Below, piece after piece: positions 37,870 to 47,525 of a stretch of DNA of 64,000 nucleotides. This stretch comes from Mycolicibacterium vulneris (GTDB lineage: Bacteria; Actinomycetota; Actinomycetes; Mycobacteriales; Mycobacteriaceae): contig NZ_NCXM01000002.1 in the NCBI RefSeq assembly GCF_002104765.1, forward strand, positions 186,001 through 250,000, in the 5' to 3' direction. The notes beneath the pieces are model-generated. The model worked only from the letters and a program-made list of their open reading frames with translations. It was not told the origin of the DNA and made no database searches. Both the position numbers and the translations under genes were made by a program. The first letter of the stretch is position 1, and each line of letters starts with the position of its first letter.

Positions 37870-38211
37870 TCAGCGCGATGCGGTCGGGTTGCCCTCGCGC
37901 CCGGTGGCGCCGGCCGGAAGCTTTGCGGCGAGAACATCGGCTGTTTCGAATACCGGAGTTTCCTCAAAGAGATGAGCATTGGCTTTGAGCGCTGCGGCCA
38001 CCTTGCCGGCAAGATGAGCCTGTCTGCCGACCTCATCGGGAAACACCATATACAAACCAAATTCGAGGATCCCGAAGCGAACAGCGAACCACGCAGTAGT
38101 GCCCGGTTCTTCCTCGACATCTCCAAGGTTACTGGACAGCAAATCCGCAACCTCTTGCGCCTTAGTAGGCTTAGCCTCGAGCCGCGCGGCCAACGCATAT
38201 GTGGCCTTCAT
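37870..38211 (-). CDS. ABM-fold protein, paralogue of 36824-37120
   Basis: 113 aa, ATG with AGGAGC upstream. YALAARLEAKPTKAQEVADL with FGLYMVFPDEVGRQAHLAGK is the same single-domain fold as the protein at 36824-37120 and is co-linear with it over about 90 residues. The opposite orientation suggests an inverted duplication around the lipoprotein gene. The C-terminal tail GATGREGNPTASR is longer than in its paralogue. Confidence 0.8.
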   Translation of the reverse strand: MKATYALAARLEAKPTKAQEVADLLSSNLGDVEEEPGTTAWFAVRFGILEFGLYMVFPDEVGRQAHLAGKVAAALKANAHLFEETPVFETADVLAAKLPAGATGREGNPTASR

Positions 38212-38599
38212 GATGTGCTCCTGAACTGTGAACTACGTAGGGGCCGTGCCCGTGTTCAGGCTAGGTTGGGCCGGGCTTGGGGAAATCACACCGGCAGTAG
38301 CAACTGCTCGCGTCCAATTCGGCCTGCCAGGTCGAACCAGGCTGTGAACGCTTGTTGCACAACGAATTCCACCGCTATGCACTGCTCGCGGCGGATCTGC
38401 CGGACCCAGGGGTACCCCGTCACATCGTCGCTGTTCATGGCACATGAGGCCGATTCGGCGCCAAAAATTCACCGCGCCAGACGGAGGCATCCGGCATCTG
38501 AGCGAGGCACCATGTCGTCCTGCGATAAGAGGCAACGCTTCTAACGGGCTTGGCGCCATCCGAGCAGCGCAAACCCATTTCCCGGAGGTGAGGACTGAC
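38212..38599. other. 388 bases between divergent genes, no gene seen
   Basis: The gap should hold promoters for the ABM gene (minus) and the inositol-monophosphatase-like gene (plus). CGGAGGTG at 38583-38590 is the ribosome-binding site of the latter. Frames across the gap have no coding character. Confidence 0.4.
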
Positions 38600-39409
38600 A
38601 TGAATAACACCGCAGATGACGTCGCTCTCGCGCTGTCACTGGCAGACGAGGCCGAATCGATGACCATGCCTCGGTTCACCGCCGCGGATCTCTACGGAAA
38701 GGCGAGGCTGGAGGACACGCCGTTGATCGATGCTTACCGCGATGTCGACGTCGCCCTCCGCAGAAGACTGGCCATCAAGAGACCGCAAGATGCAATTTTC
38801 GACGAAACGCTCAGCGTCCCAAAGCTGTTCGCCGGACGACTCTGGGTCATCGAGCCGCTCGACGGCCGGAAGAATTTCATCCGCGGTGTACCTGCTTGGG
38901 CGACGCTTATCGCGCTAATGGTCGACGGCGTACCAACCGTGGGAGTCGTCAGCGCCCCCGCTCTGCACCGGCGTTGGTGGGCAGCCGCCGGGCAAGGCGC
39001 GTACGCAACGCGGTGGACCGAGCCGGCGCGACGGCTGTCTGTCTCGGCGATCGATGAATTGGGGGCAGCCAGCCTGTCCTTCTCCAGCCTGTCCGGCTGG
39101 GGGGTTCTGGGCCTGCGTGAGCGCTTCATCGTTCTGACCGACGACGTCTGGTGGGCGCGCGGTTACGGCGACTTCTGCTCGTACTGCCTGGTGGCCGAGG
39201 GGGTCGCCGACATCGCGTTAGCAGCGCAGACGTCGGTCCGGCAGCTGGCGGCCGTCGATATCTTGGTGCGTGAGGCCGGCGGCACATTCACAGACCTGGG
39301 GGGTTTCCCCGGACCGCACGGCAAGACCGTCGCAGCAACCAATGGCCCACTACACAATGCGGTCCTTGGCCGCTTCCACGGCACCGCAGCGGTGCGTCAG
39401 ACGATGTGA
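38600..39409 (+). CDS. Inositol-monophosphatase/HisN-family protein with altered catalytic residues
   Basis: 269 aa. Closely related to mycobacterial HisN (histidinol-phosphatase): SVGVVSAP-like VGVVSAPALHRRWWAAAGQG, ASLSFSSLSGWG, GDFCSYCLVAEGVADIA and LAAVDILVREAGG are all there. But the metal-site motifs differ: G-E-E is D-E-T (68-70), D-P-I-D-G-T is E-P-L-D-G-R (85-90), and the usual W-D before LAALDI is R-Q. At least three of the expected metal or substrate ligands are therefore replaced. Likely a non-phosphatase paralogue with a new role. Confidence 0.85.
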   Translation: MNNTADDVALALSLADEAESMTMPRFTAADLYGKARLEDTPLIDAYRDVDVALRRRLAIKRPQDAIFDETLSVPKLFAGRLWVIEPLDGRKNFIRGVPAWATLIALMVDGVPTVGVVSAPALHRRWWAAAGQGAYATRWTEPARRLSVSAIDELGAASLSFSSLSGWGVLGLRERFIVLTDDVWWARGYGDFCSYCLVAEGVADIALAAQTSVRQLAAVDILVREAGGTFTDLGGFPGPHGKTVAATNGPLHNAVLGRFHGTAAVRQTM

Positions 39410-39569
39410 GCACGGTGGCGGGTGCACCCATCGGCCGGACATGCGCAGTCATCGCCGTTTCGTTTGGTGCACCGAGAAGTACCCCGGCAGACCAGAAGCA
39501 TCCGAGACGGCGTTTCTTGCCCTGGCGGGTCGAGGTTGCCCGGGCACGCCGTCAATACACTCGACACAT

Positions 39570-42500
39570 ATGGCGACGACGCCACGCGACAAACGGGGCT
39601 ACCACGCGTTCGTCTTCGACATGGACGGCGTGGTTACCGACACCGTGAAGGTCCACGCCGCGGCGTGGAAAGCCTTGTTCGACGAGGTGCTGGCCCGCAT
39701 CGGAACGCCGGATCAGCCGCCCTTCGATCCGGTGTGCGACTATCTCGTCTACATCGACGGCCGCACGCGCGAGGACGGCATTCGGGCTTTGCTGGCCGCT
39801 CGTGGCATCACGCTGCCGGAGGGCAGCCCGGACGACGGCCCGGAGCGGATGACCGTTCACGGCCTCGCCGAACGTAAGCAGCGGCTGTTTGCAGACGCCA
39901 TCGCCCGGGCCGGGGTCGCGGTGTTTCCCGATGCCGCCGATCTACTCGCCAAACTTCTCGACCGCGGCATTCCCGCCGCGCTGGTCACCGCGAGCCGCAA
40001 CAGCCAGGCCGTGCTCGACGGCATCGGCCTGTCGGGCATGTTCACCACCATCGTTGACGGGTCCGACGCCGCGCGGCTCGGGTTGCACGGCAAACCCGAC
40101 CCGGCGATGTTCCTCGAGGCGGTCGACCGCCTTGGTGTGGAACCGGCCGACGCCGTCGTCCTCGATGACGCCGTCGCAGGGGTAAGTGCCGGAGTCGCAG
40201 GCGGTTTTGGGCTAGTCGTCGGAGTGGACCGGACGGGACACGGCGTGCAACTGGCCGACGCCGGGGCACATCTTGTGCTCACCAGCCTCGCGCAGCTCGA
40301 TGCGGTGCTGCCCGACGGCGGGTACGCCGGCAAGTGGATCGGCGGCGCGAATAAGGGCAGTTCGGACCATTGGCACCTGGTATACGAGGACTTCAACCCG
40401 CTGCTCGAAGGGACACGCGAGGCGCTCTGCACGCTCGGCAACGGGTACTGGGCCGCGCGTGGCTCGGTTCCGGGCACCACCGCCGACGGCGTGCACTACC
40501 CGGGTAGCTACATTGCACGGGTATACAACCGGGTCACCAGCGCCATCGGCAGGCGGACGATCGAAACCGAACACCTGGTCAACACGCCGGACTGGACGTT
40601 TCTGACGGTCCAGTCGGCCGGCGGGCCCGCTCTGCGTCCGGGTATACCGGAAATGCTTTCCCATCACCAAGACCTTGATCTGCGCGCCGGGATGCTGACT
40701 CGCATCAACAGGTACCGAGATCATGCCGGACGAACGACGAAGATCACCACGCGACAACTGGTCTCGGTGTGCGAAACACATATCGCCGCACTGGAAGTCA
40801 CGATCGAGGCCGAGGACTGGTCCGGTGAGGCGACTGTTGAGTCGATCATCAACGGCGCCGTCGCGAACCGCAACGTCGCTGCCGATCTTCGACTCGTGTC
40901 GCAGCATCTCGAGCCGGTCGGCTCGACGGTCGTCAACGACAAAACGGTGCGCGTCGAAGTGCGGACCAACCAATCGGGCATCGAGATCGCGATGGCGGCG
41001 CGGCATCACGTCGCTCCCGCCGCATCCGTCGCCGACCGGCGGCCGATCGCCGACGAAAGCCGTGCCGGCCACACCTTCACAATTCATCTCCGGCCCGGCG
41101 TCCCGGTGACTGTCGAAAAGACCGTGGCCGTGGCGACCTCGCGCGACAGCGCGATCTCGACCGCTGCCCTGGATGTCGACAAGCGGATCGCACGCGCGGG
41201 GAGGTTCGATGACCTTCTGGAAGGGCAGCGCACGGTGTGGCGGGACTTGTGGCAGCGGTTCGGCATCGGCCTGGAGGTCGGGTTCGAGCAGGCGCTGGCG
41301 CTGAACCTGCACATCTTCCACGTGCTGCAGGTGGTAGTCGCCGCTGACACCGACCTCGATGCGGGCCTGCCCGCGCGTGGGTTGCACGGCGAGGGCTATC
41401 GCGGACACATCTTCTGGGATGAACTCTACGTTTATCCGCTGCTAACCATGCGCAGGCCGGAACTGACCCGCTGCTTCCTGCTGTACCGGTATCGTCGGCT
41501 ACCCGCCGCGCGGGATTTGGCGTGGGCCAACGGTTTTGACGGTGCAATGTTCCCTTGGCAGTCGGGCAGCGATGGCCGCGACGAGACCCCGGCCGAGCTG
41601 TTGAATCTCCGCAATGGTCAGTGGATGCCGGACAATTCCCATCGACAGCGTCATGTGGGCCTGGCGGTGGCCTATAGCACCTGGCAGTACTACCAGGCGA
41701 CCGGTGACAAGGGCTTCCTCGAGGACTACGGGGCCGAGCTCATCGTGCAGGTCGCCCGGCTGTTCGCCAGCATGGCAGTTCATGATCCGGTCGATGACCG
41801 GTTCAACATCAGCGGCGTGATGGGACCTGACGAGTACCACGACGGCTATCCGGATGCCCCGGGCCTGGGTGTTCGCAACAACGCCTACACAAATGTGTTG
41901 GCGGCCTGGGTATTAGCACGGGCAGCTGACACGGTCGACCTGCTGATCGGCCGCGACTGTGTCCCGCTGTGGCGCCGCCTGGACATCAGGCCGGGGGAGC
42001 GCGAGCACTGGCAGCGGGTGAGCCGACGGCTGCGGGTGCCGTTCCACGAAGGCGTGATCAGCCAATTCGAGGGATACGAAGCGTTACAGGAGCTCGACTG
42101 GGACGGCTACCGCGAACGCTACGGAAACATCGGGCGGATGGACCTGATTCTACAGGCCGAAGGCGACTCCACGAACAGATACAAGCTGTCCAAGCAGGCC
42201 GATGTCGTGATGCTGTTCTGTTTGTTCTCCACCGAAGAACTGCGCGAGTTGTTCGACCAGATGGGTTACTCCCTCGACCCAGAGGTCGTGCAGCGAACGG
42301 TGAAGTACTACGAGGCGCGGACGACTCACGGCTCGACGCTGAGCAGGGTTACACACAGCTGGGTGTCAGCCCAGAGCGACTGCGCCCATTCTTGGTCGTT
42401 GTTCAAGGAAGCCCTCAAGGCAGACCTCCAGGACACGCAGGACGGAACGACTCGCGAAGGGATCCACCTCGGGGCGATGGCCGGAACGGCCGACATGGTG

Positions 42501-42752
42501 CTGCGCTGCTACGCCGGGGTCGAAACACGGGGCGACGTCCTTCACCTTCACCCGGTGCTGCCGAGCGAGATCGGCCGGGCGTCGTTCGAGATCATCTACC
42601 GCGATCAGCCGGTCGACGTCGAGTTGACCCAGCGGTACGCCCGGATTCGGTTATTGCCGTGCGCGGCCGACCCGATCCAGGTGTGTGTCGAGGGCAGCAC
42701 AAAGACCCTGGGCCCGGGTCAATCGTGGGCGGTGCATCTTCCCGACCGCTAG
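39570..42752 (+). CDS. Beta-phosphoglucomutase (HAD)/GH65 phosphorylase fusion
   Basis: 1060 aa from the ATG at 39570; the frame is open back to 39270 but overlaps the previous gene. Residues 12-245 are a HAD beta-phosphoglucomutase domain (FDMDGVVTDT with Asp17/Asp19; VTASRNSQAVLDGIGL; VVLDDAVAGV). From about 265 on is a family 65 glycoside phosphorylase/hydrolase (YEDFNPLLEGTREALCTLGN; GHIFWDELYVYPLL; proposed acid Glu755 in GVMGPDEYHDGYPD). Phosphorolysis of an alpha-glucosidic disaccharide would give beta-glucose 1-phosphate, which the HAD domain turns into glucose 6-phosphate. M. tuberculosis carries comparable proteins as Rv3400/Rv3401 and within Rv2006. Confidence 0.9.
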   Translation: MATTPRDKRGYHAFVFDMDGVVTDTVKVHAAAWKALFDEVLARIGTPDQPPFDPVCDYLVYIDGRTREDGIRALLAARGITLPEGSPDDGPERMTVHGLAERKQRLFADAIARAGVAVFPDAADLLAKLLDRGIPAALVTASRNSQAVLDGIGLSGMFTTIVDGSDAARLGLHGKPDPAMFLEAVDRLGVEPADAVVLDDAVAGVSAGVAGGFGLVVGVDRTGHGVQLADAGAHLVLTSLAQLDAVLPDGGYAGKWIGGANKGSSDHWHLVYEDFNPLLEGTREALCTLGNGYWAARGSVPGTTADGVHYPGSYIARVYNRVTSAIGRRTIETEHLVNTPDWTFLTVQSAGGPALRPGIPEMLSHHQDLDLRAGMLTRINRYRDHAGRTTKITTRQLVSVCETHIAALEVTIEAEDWSGEATVESIINGAVANRNVAADLRLVSQHLEPVGSTVVNDKTVRVEVRTNQSGIEIAMAARHHVAPAASVADRRPIADESRAGHTFTIHLRPGVPVTVEKTVAVATSRDSAISTAALDVDKRIARAGRFDDLLEGQRTVWRDLWQRFGIGLEVGFEQALALNLHIFHVLQVVVAADTDLDAGLPARGLHGEGYRGHIFWDELYVYPLLTMRRPELTRCFLLYRYRRLPAARDLAWANGFDGAMFPWQSGSDGRDETPAELLNLRNGQWMPDNSHRQRHVGLAVAYSTWQYYQATGDKGFLEDYGAELIVQVARLFASMAVHDPVDDRFNISGVMGPDEYHDGYPDAPGLGVRNNAYTNVLAAWVLARAADTVDLLIGRDCVPLWRRLDIRPGEREHWQRVSRRLRVPFHEGVISQFEGYEALQELDWDGYRERYGNIGRMDLILQAEGDSTNRYKLSKQADVVMLFCLFSTEELRELFDQMGYSLDPEVVQRTVKYYEARTTHGSTLSRVTHSWVSAQSDCAHSWSLFKEALKADLQDTQDGTTREGIHLGAMAGTADMVLRCYAGVETRGDVLHLHPVLPSEIGRASFEIIYRDQPVDVELTQRYARIRLLPCAADPIQVCVEGSTKTLGPGQSWAVHLPDR

Positions 42753-42796
42753 CCACCTCGCCCGACACCGCGTTCGGCTGACGGCTGGACCCCGTT

Positions 42797-42816
42797 TTCA
42801 CGAACTCGATCGTGAA
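42797..42816. terminator. Hairpin between convergent GH65 fusion and zwf
   Basis: TTCACGA (42797-42803) and TCGTGAA (42810-42816), loop 6, sits about 45 bases after the fusion gene and about 160 before the zwf stop. Possible bidirectional terminator; no T-run. Confidence 0.4.
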
Positions 42817-42974
42817 CTGCGCCTCCACGCCGAGTTCCCGTGCCACCCAAATGCGTCCAGGACGGCCCACAGGGCGGCTCGCGGCATGGGTGCTCGCGGC
42901 TCGCCCCGGTGGTGGCCTCGATCGAATCCTCCGCTTGTTGATGTCGTTAATTGTGGTGTTGGGAAGCTTGACGA

Positions 42975-44540
42975 TCATGGCCGCCGCCACTCCCGGCCCA
43001 TGCGCCGCAGCATTTCGAACGCCGAAGAGGGTCCCCACTTGCCGGGCTCATACGGCTCGGGCCGACCGTGCTCGGCCCAGTACTCGAGGACCGGATCGAG
43101 TATCTGCCATGACAATTCGACCTCCTCATTGACCGGGAACAGCGACGGTTCACCGAGTAGCACGTCGAGGATCAGTCGTTCGTACGCCTCGGGCGAGTCC
43201 TCGGTGAACGCGGAGCTATAAGAGAAGTCCATGTTGACGTCGCGGACCTCCATCGCGGTACCGGGCACCTTGGAGCCGAACCGCAACGTGATGCCCTCGT
43301 CTGGCTGGATTCGGATCACCAACGCGTTGTGGCTGAGCTCCTCGGTCATGATCTGGTCGAACGGCAGATGCGGTGGGCGCTTGAAGATCAGCGCGACCTC
43401 GGACACTCTGCGGGCCAGGCGTTTTCCGGTCCTCAGGAAGAACGGCACGCCGGCCCAGCGGCGGGTGTCGATCTCCAGCGTGATCGCCGCGAACGTCTCG
43501 GTGGTGGACGCCTTGGAAAATCCCTCCTCCTCGTGCAGGCCGCGGATGTATTCGCTGCCTTGCCAGCCAGCGCTGTACTGGCCGCGGGCCGTTGTCTCGT
43601 CGAGCGGCTCGGCTAGCCGGACCGCCGAGAGGATCTTGACCTTCTCGTTTTTCAGCTCGCGCGCACTGAATCTGATCGGCTCTTCCATTGTGGTAAGCGC
43701 CAGCAGTTGCAGCAGGTGATTCTGGATCACGTCGCGGGCGGCTCCGATGCCGTCGTAGTAGCCGGCGCGTCCGGCGAGGCCGACGTCCTCCGCCATGGTG
43801 ATCTGCACGTTGTCAACATAATTCGCGTTCCAGATCGGTTCGTACAGCTCGTTGGCGAACCGCAGCGCCAAGATGTTTTGGACTGTTTCCTTACCGAGGT
43901 AGTGGTCGATGCGGAACACCGACTCCTCGGGAAAGACTTCGTTAACGATAGCGTTGAGTTCGCGGGCGCTCTGCAGGTCACGGCCAAACGGCTTCTCGAT
44001 CACCACCCGGCTCCAGGCGCCATCCCGAGGACGCGCCAGCCCGGACTTCTGCAGTTGCTCGCACACCACGGGAAAGCCCTCCGGCGGAATCGCCAGGTAG
44101 AAAGCGTGATTGCCGTCGATGCCGCGCTCCGCGTCGAGCTTCTCAACGCACTCAGCCAGCCGGCCGTACGCCGCCTCATCATCGAACGTGCCATGCACGA
44201 ACGCGAAGCCCTCGGCCAGCCGGTCCCACACCTCCTGGCGGAACGGCGTGCGCGAATACCGCTTAACGGCGTCGTAGACGACCGCGGCGAAATCCTCGTC
44301 GTCCCAATCTCGCCGGGCGAAACCGACGAGTCCGAACGTCGGCGCCAGCAGCCCGCGATTAGCCAGGTCGTAGATCGCCGGCATCAGCTTCTTGCGGGCC
44401 AGATCCCCGGTGATCCCGAAGATCACCATCGTGCAGGGGCCGGCGATAGGCGGCAGCCGCTTATCGCGCCTGTCTCGCAGCGGGTTAACCCAGGCGGCCG
44501 CAGCGGCCGGTGTGGACTTGGTCGATTGGAGGGTCGTCAT
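42975..44540 (-). CDS. zwf: Glucose-6-phosphate dehydrogenase
   Basis: 521 aa. NADP-binding [20 protein letters not shown] (about 41-60), catalytic [20 protein letters not shown] and the second conserved block [19 protein letters not shown] are intact. It oxidises glucose 6-phosphate, making NADPH. It is very similar in layout to the mycobacterial zwf2-tal-tkt cluster (Rv1447c-Rv1449c). Here the upstream genes tal and tkt are broken while zwf is not. The start overlaps the tal stop (ATGA). The neighbouring GH65/HAD fusion could feed it with glucose 6-phosphate. Confidence 0.95.
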   Translation of the reverse strand: MTTLQSTKSTPAAAAAWVNPLRDRRDKRLPPIAGPCTMVIFGITGDLARKKLMPAIYDLANRGLLAPTFGLVGFARRDWDDEDFAAVVYDAVKRYSRTPFRQEVWDRLAEGFAFVHGTFDDEAAYGRLAECVEKLDAERGIDGNHAFYLAIPPEGFPVVCEQLQKSGLARPRDGAWSRVVIEKPFGRDLQSARELNAIVNEVFPEESVFRIDHYLGKETVQNILALRFANELYEPIWNANYVDNVQITMAEDVGLAGRAGYYDGIGAARDVIQNHLLQLLALTTMEEPIRFSARELKNEKVKILSAVRLAEPLDETTARGQYSAGWQGSEYIRGLHEEEGFSKASTTETFAAITLEIDTRRWAGVPFFLRTGKRLARRVSEVALIFKRPPHLPFDQIMTEELSHNALVIRIQPDEGITLRFGSKVPGTAMEVRDVNMDFSYSSAFTEDSPEAYERLILDVLLGEPSLFPVNEEVELSWQILDPVLEYWAEHGRPEPYEPGKWGPSSAFEMLRRMGREWRRP

Positions 44541-45663
44541 TTCGCCGCGGCGTCCAGCTGGGCTTGCGTTGCCTTCAGCAGCTCATTCCACGACGCCTCG
44601 AATTTCTCGACGCCCTCCTTCTCGAGCACGATGAACACATCGCGCAGATCCACCCCCACCGCCGAGATCTTGTCGAACACCGCCTGCGCCTCACCCGCCC
44701 GGCCGGTGACGGTGTCACCCGCAATCACCCCGTGGTCGGCGACCGCGTCGATTGTTTCCTCCGGCATTGTGTTTACGGTGTTCGGCGCGACAAGTTCCGT
44801 GACGTACAGCGTGTCGGGGTAGTCGGGGTTCTTGACCCCGGTCGAAGCCCAGAGCGGGCGCTGCACCCGCGCCCCGTCGACCTTCAGCGCATCAAATCGC
44901 TGGCCGCCGAGGAACACCTCCTGGTAGGCGGCATACGCCAACCGCGCGTTGGCGACGGCGGCCTGGCCGCGCAGTGCGAGCGCCTCCTCGGTGCCGACCC
45001 TTTCCAGCCTCTTGTCGATCTCGGTGTCAACCCGCGAGACGAAAAACGAAGCGACAGAATGGATCTTCGACAGATCGTGGCCGGCTTGGCCGCTTCTAGG
45101 CCGGCCAGGTAACCGTCCATCACCGCGCGATGGCGCTCGACCGAGAAGATCAGCGTCACGTTAACCGAAACGCCCTCGGCAAGAGCAGCGGTGATCGCCG
45201 GCAGACTCGGCCGTGTGGCGGGAATCTTGATCAGCACGTTGGGCCGGTCGACGACCTTGCACAGCTCGATCGCCTGCAGGATCGTCTTGTCGGGGTCGTG
45301 GGCGAGCCGCGGATCAACCTCGAGCGAAACCCGGCCGTCGACGCCGTCGGACGCCTCCCACTGCGGCCACAACACATCACAGGCTTCGCGGACGTCGTCG
45401 GTCGTGATAGTCCGGACGGCGGCGTCCACGTCGGCGCCACGTTTGGCCAGCTCGGCGATCTGCTCGTCATACGCGTGGCCTTCCGACAACGCCTTTTGGA
45501 AGATCGTCGGGTTGGTGGTGACGCCGACGACGCACTTGGTGTCGATGAGCTCCTGCAAATTGCCGGTGCGCACGCGGTCGCGCGACAGGTCGTCCAGCCA
45601 GACAGATACGCCTGCCGCCGACAGCGCCGCCAGGTTGGGATTCTGTGACTTTTTCTGAGTCAT
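44537..45663 (-). pseudogene. tal: Transaldolase gene with a one-base frameshift
   Basis: The first half (ATG at 45663) encodes [29 protein letters not shown] and the Schiff-base Lys in NVLIKIPAT, up to YLAGLEAAK. The second half, from [20 protein letters not shown] through [20 protein letters not shown] to the end, is in another frame. The break lies at about 45079-45091, where one G appears to be missing from a GGCC-rich run. Both halves are otherwise well preserved, so either a recent mutation or a sequencing error is possible. Confidence 0.88.
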
Positions 45664-46030
45664 CCGGGTATTCGCTTCCTCAGTTGTGCAGTGAACGGCC
45701 CGGTCGTGATCTCCACGCCCCTGGTGCGGCCGAACTCTGGGTGGCCCGGTGTCTTCGAGCCACACGTGCGCAGCGCCTCGCGGTCGGACAGTTCGAGCCC
45801 AAAGCCACCAAGGAACAGCTGGCGGTAGAGCGTCAGGCTGCTGTGTCCGGCGAACCGGTCGCGGCCCAGCCAGTGCACGTCGCTGGGGTCGTGACGCATC
45901 TGCCGCTGAAAGAGCGTGTACGTCAGCGGCGCCAGGCTCATCGGGGTGCCGGGATGGCCGTTGTCGACCTTTTGCACGGCGTCGGCAGCGAGCACCCGGA
46001 TGGTGTCGACCGCACGCCCCCCAGGTTCTG
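45660..46030 (-). pseudogene. tkt: Transketolase N-terminal fragment
   Basis: [40 protein letters not shown] and [20 protein letters not shown] match the first 130 or so residues of mycobacterial transketolase; then the frame runs into [11 protein letters not shown] and stops. About 570 residues are missing, including the rest of the ThDP site, and three residues are lost inside DRFAGHSSL (normally DRFVLSAGHSSL). The stop overlaps the tal start (ATGA), so an internal deletion removed most of tkt but kept the operon junction. Confidence 0.85.
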
Positions 46031-46119
46031 GTAAACCCGATCGCCGATCAGAATGACGCCGTGGCGGCGGTAGGAACCGATAGAGCGCCGGCCCCGACGT
46101 GTGTGGGCCGAGCTGGGCG

Positions 46120-46386
46120 CTAGACATAGTTCTGGTGCACGTAGCACCAGCGCCACGTCTCTCCGGACTCCATGGACTGCACAATCGGGTGGTCAGTGGC
46201 ACGGAAGTGCGCGTTCGCGTGGCGCATCGGTGACGAATCGCAACAGCCGACGTATCCACAGGTGAGGCATAACCGCAAATGCACCCACTGCGTGCCGTGC
46301 CGCAGGCATTCTTGGCAGCCCTTGTGGGTGCGCGGGCTCACTGGGTTGATGGCGACGACATCGGGATCCATGTGCGTCGAGGTCAT
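46120..46386 (-). CDS. UBP-type zinc-finger protein
   Basis: 88 aa, strong AAGGAGGACC upstream. The zf-UBP pattern is complete: GCQECLRHGTQWVHLRLCLT, CGYVGCCDSSPMRHANAHFR, DHPIVQSMESGETWRWCYVH. In eukaryotes this domain binds free ubiquitin C-termini; in actinobacteria small stand-alone copies are common and their ligand is unknown. Confidence 0.92.
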   Translation of the reverse strand: MTSTHMDPDVVAINPVSPRTHKGCQECLRHGTQWVHLRLCLTCGYVGCCDSSPMRHANAHFRATDHPIVQSMESGETWRWCYVHQNYV

Positions 46387-46943
46387 TGACGGTCCTCCTT
46401 GAGGGTTTGTTCTGCGAGTGATTTATCGAACCTTTTTCCTTGCGCCGCAACGGAAGCACCGGCTCGCGCGAACGGTGAAGCGCTGGAAGGTAGCCGGCGC
46501 CTCGTCCACTCTGTCAACGTTGCGTCGACAGCGCGTGCGCCCAGCGGGTGGAAATTGTTGGCCCCAATTCGTTACGCCAGCACGACCATTCGGATCGGGA
46601 CGCGGCTTTGCGCGCAGGGCCGCGGTGTTCCTTTTGAAAGCGTTCGTTGCAGGCTGGTTCGGCAGCTGTCCACGGGTGCGCGTGCTCTGGCCGAGACGTG
46701 CCAGCTCTTGCGGGCAGCCTTTCCCTGGTGCTGAGCGAACGGATCAGACAGCGGCACAACTGCAGTGGCGTGGAGAGCCGGCCGAGCCCTAGGGTGCGGT
46801 CCTTCTGCACGCCAATGCGTTTCCCGAGAACGCCTTTCGGAATCGAATGATGTCACCGCACCGGCGGAACGTGCCGGGTGACGGCTGCTCACAAGCCGGC
46901 CAGTCCGATCGCGGCGCTGTCAACCTCGGGACGCCGCCGCGCT
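46387..46943. other. 557 bases with no recognisable gene
   Basis: Lies between the UBP zinc-finger gene and the convergent-side end of the PfpI gene. Apart from the ribosome-binding site of the zinc-finger gene (46387-46399) I see no coding signal, repeat or strong hairpin. Confidence 0.4.
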
Positions 46944-47525
46944 TCAATCACAAGCCAACCAAGCGCTGGGATCTGCGCTCTCGCCGTACGACGCGGGAGC
47001 TAACTGCTTGGAAAGGCGAGCAAATTCTTCGACAATGGTGCTGTAGAACGCGCGCAGCGCGTGCGGCGAGGCTGGCTCGCCATCCAATATGGAGGCGCCG
47101 GTCTGTCGCAGGGACCGGATCGTCAGATAGGACGGGAGACTTCGGCCCCGGGCCACACCCGCCTCAAGCAGGGTCCAGGTGCCGTGGCAGACGACCCCGA
47201 CCGGCTTCCCCAAGCTAATGAAGTCACCGACGAATGAGACCACGCTGTCGTGGCTGGAAAGCTGGTGGGATCTCACCATCCCGGGCAGCAGTAGCAACGC
47301 CTCGTAGTCGTCGGCCGACGCGTCGGCCACCGCCCGGTCGACGGTGTACACGCGGCTTGGGTCGAGGTCTTCATCGAGCGATTCGATCTGCCCGGCTCGC
47401 AGCGACAACAGCTGCGTCTGAGCGCCCGCTCGTCGCACCGCATCGCCCGACCAGTCTAATTCGGTCTGGCCGACGCCGTCCGCCGCAAGCAGTGCGATCC
47501 TCAAACCTTGGAGGCATTCGGTCAT
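46944..47525 (-). CDS. DJ-1/PfpI family protein, paralogue of 32117-32677
   Basis: 193 aa from the ATG at 47525. RIALLAADGVGQTELDWSGD, then DYEALLLLPGMVRSHQLSSH and the nucleophile elbow VGVVCHGTWTLLEAG. The usual PGG near the first motif is PGM here, so the oxyanion region is slightly diverged. Sequence is co-linear with the protein at 32117-32677 throughout. A GGGGACTT half-site lies about 32-40 bases upstream of the start. Confidence 0.85.
   Translation of the reverse strand: MTECLQGLRIALLAADGVGQTELDWSGDAVRRAGAQTQLLSLRAGQIESLDEDLDPSRVYTVDRAVADASADDYEALLLLPGMVRSHQLSSHDSVVSFVGDFISLGKPVGVVCHGTWTLLEAGVARGRSLPSYLTIRSLRQTGASILDGEPASPHALRAFYSTIVEEFARLSKQLAPASYGESADPSAWLACD

Noticed and set aside
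40212..41408. 398-codon minus-strand frame
   Set aside because: Antisense to the GH65 domain, with composition typical of shadow frames.
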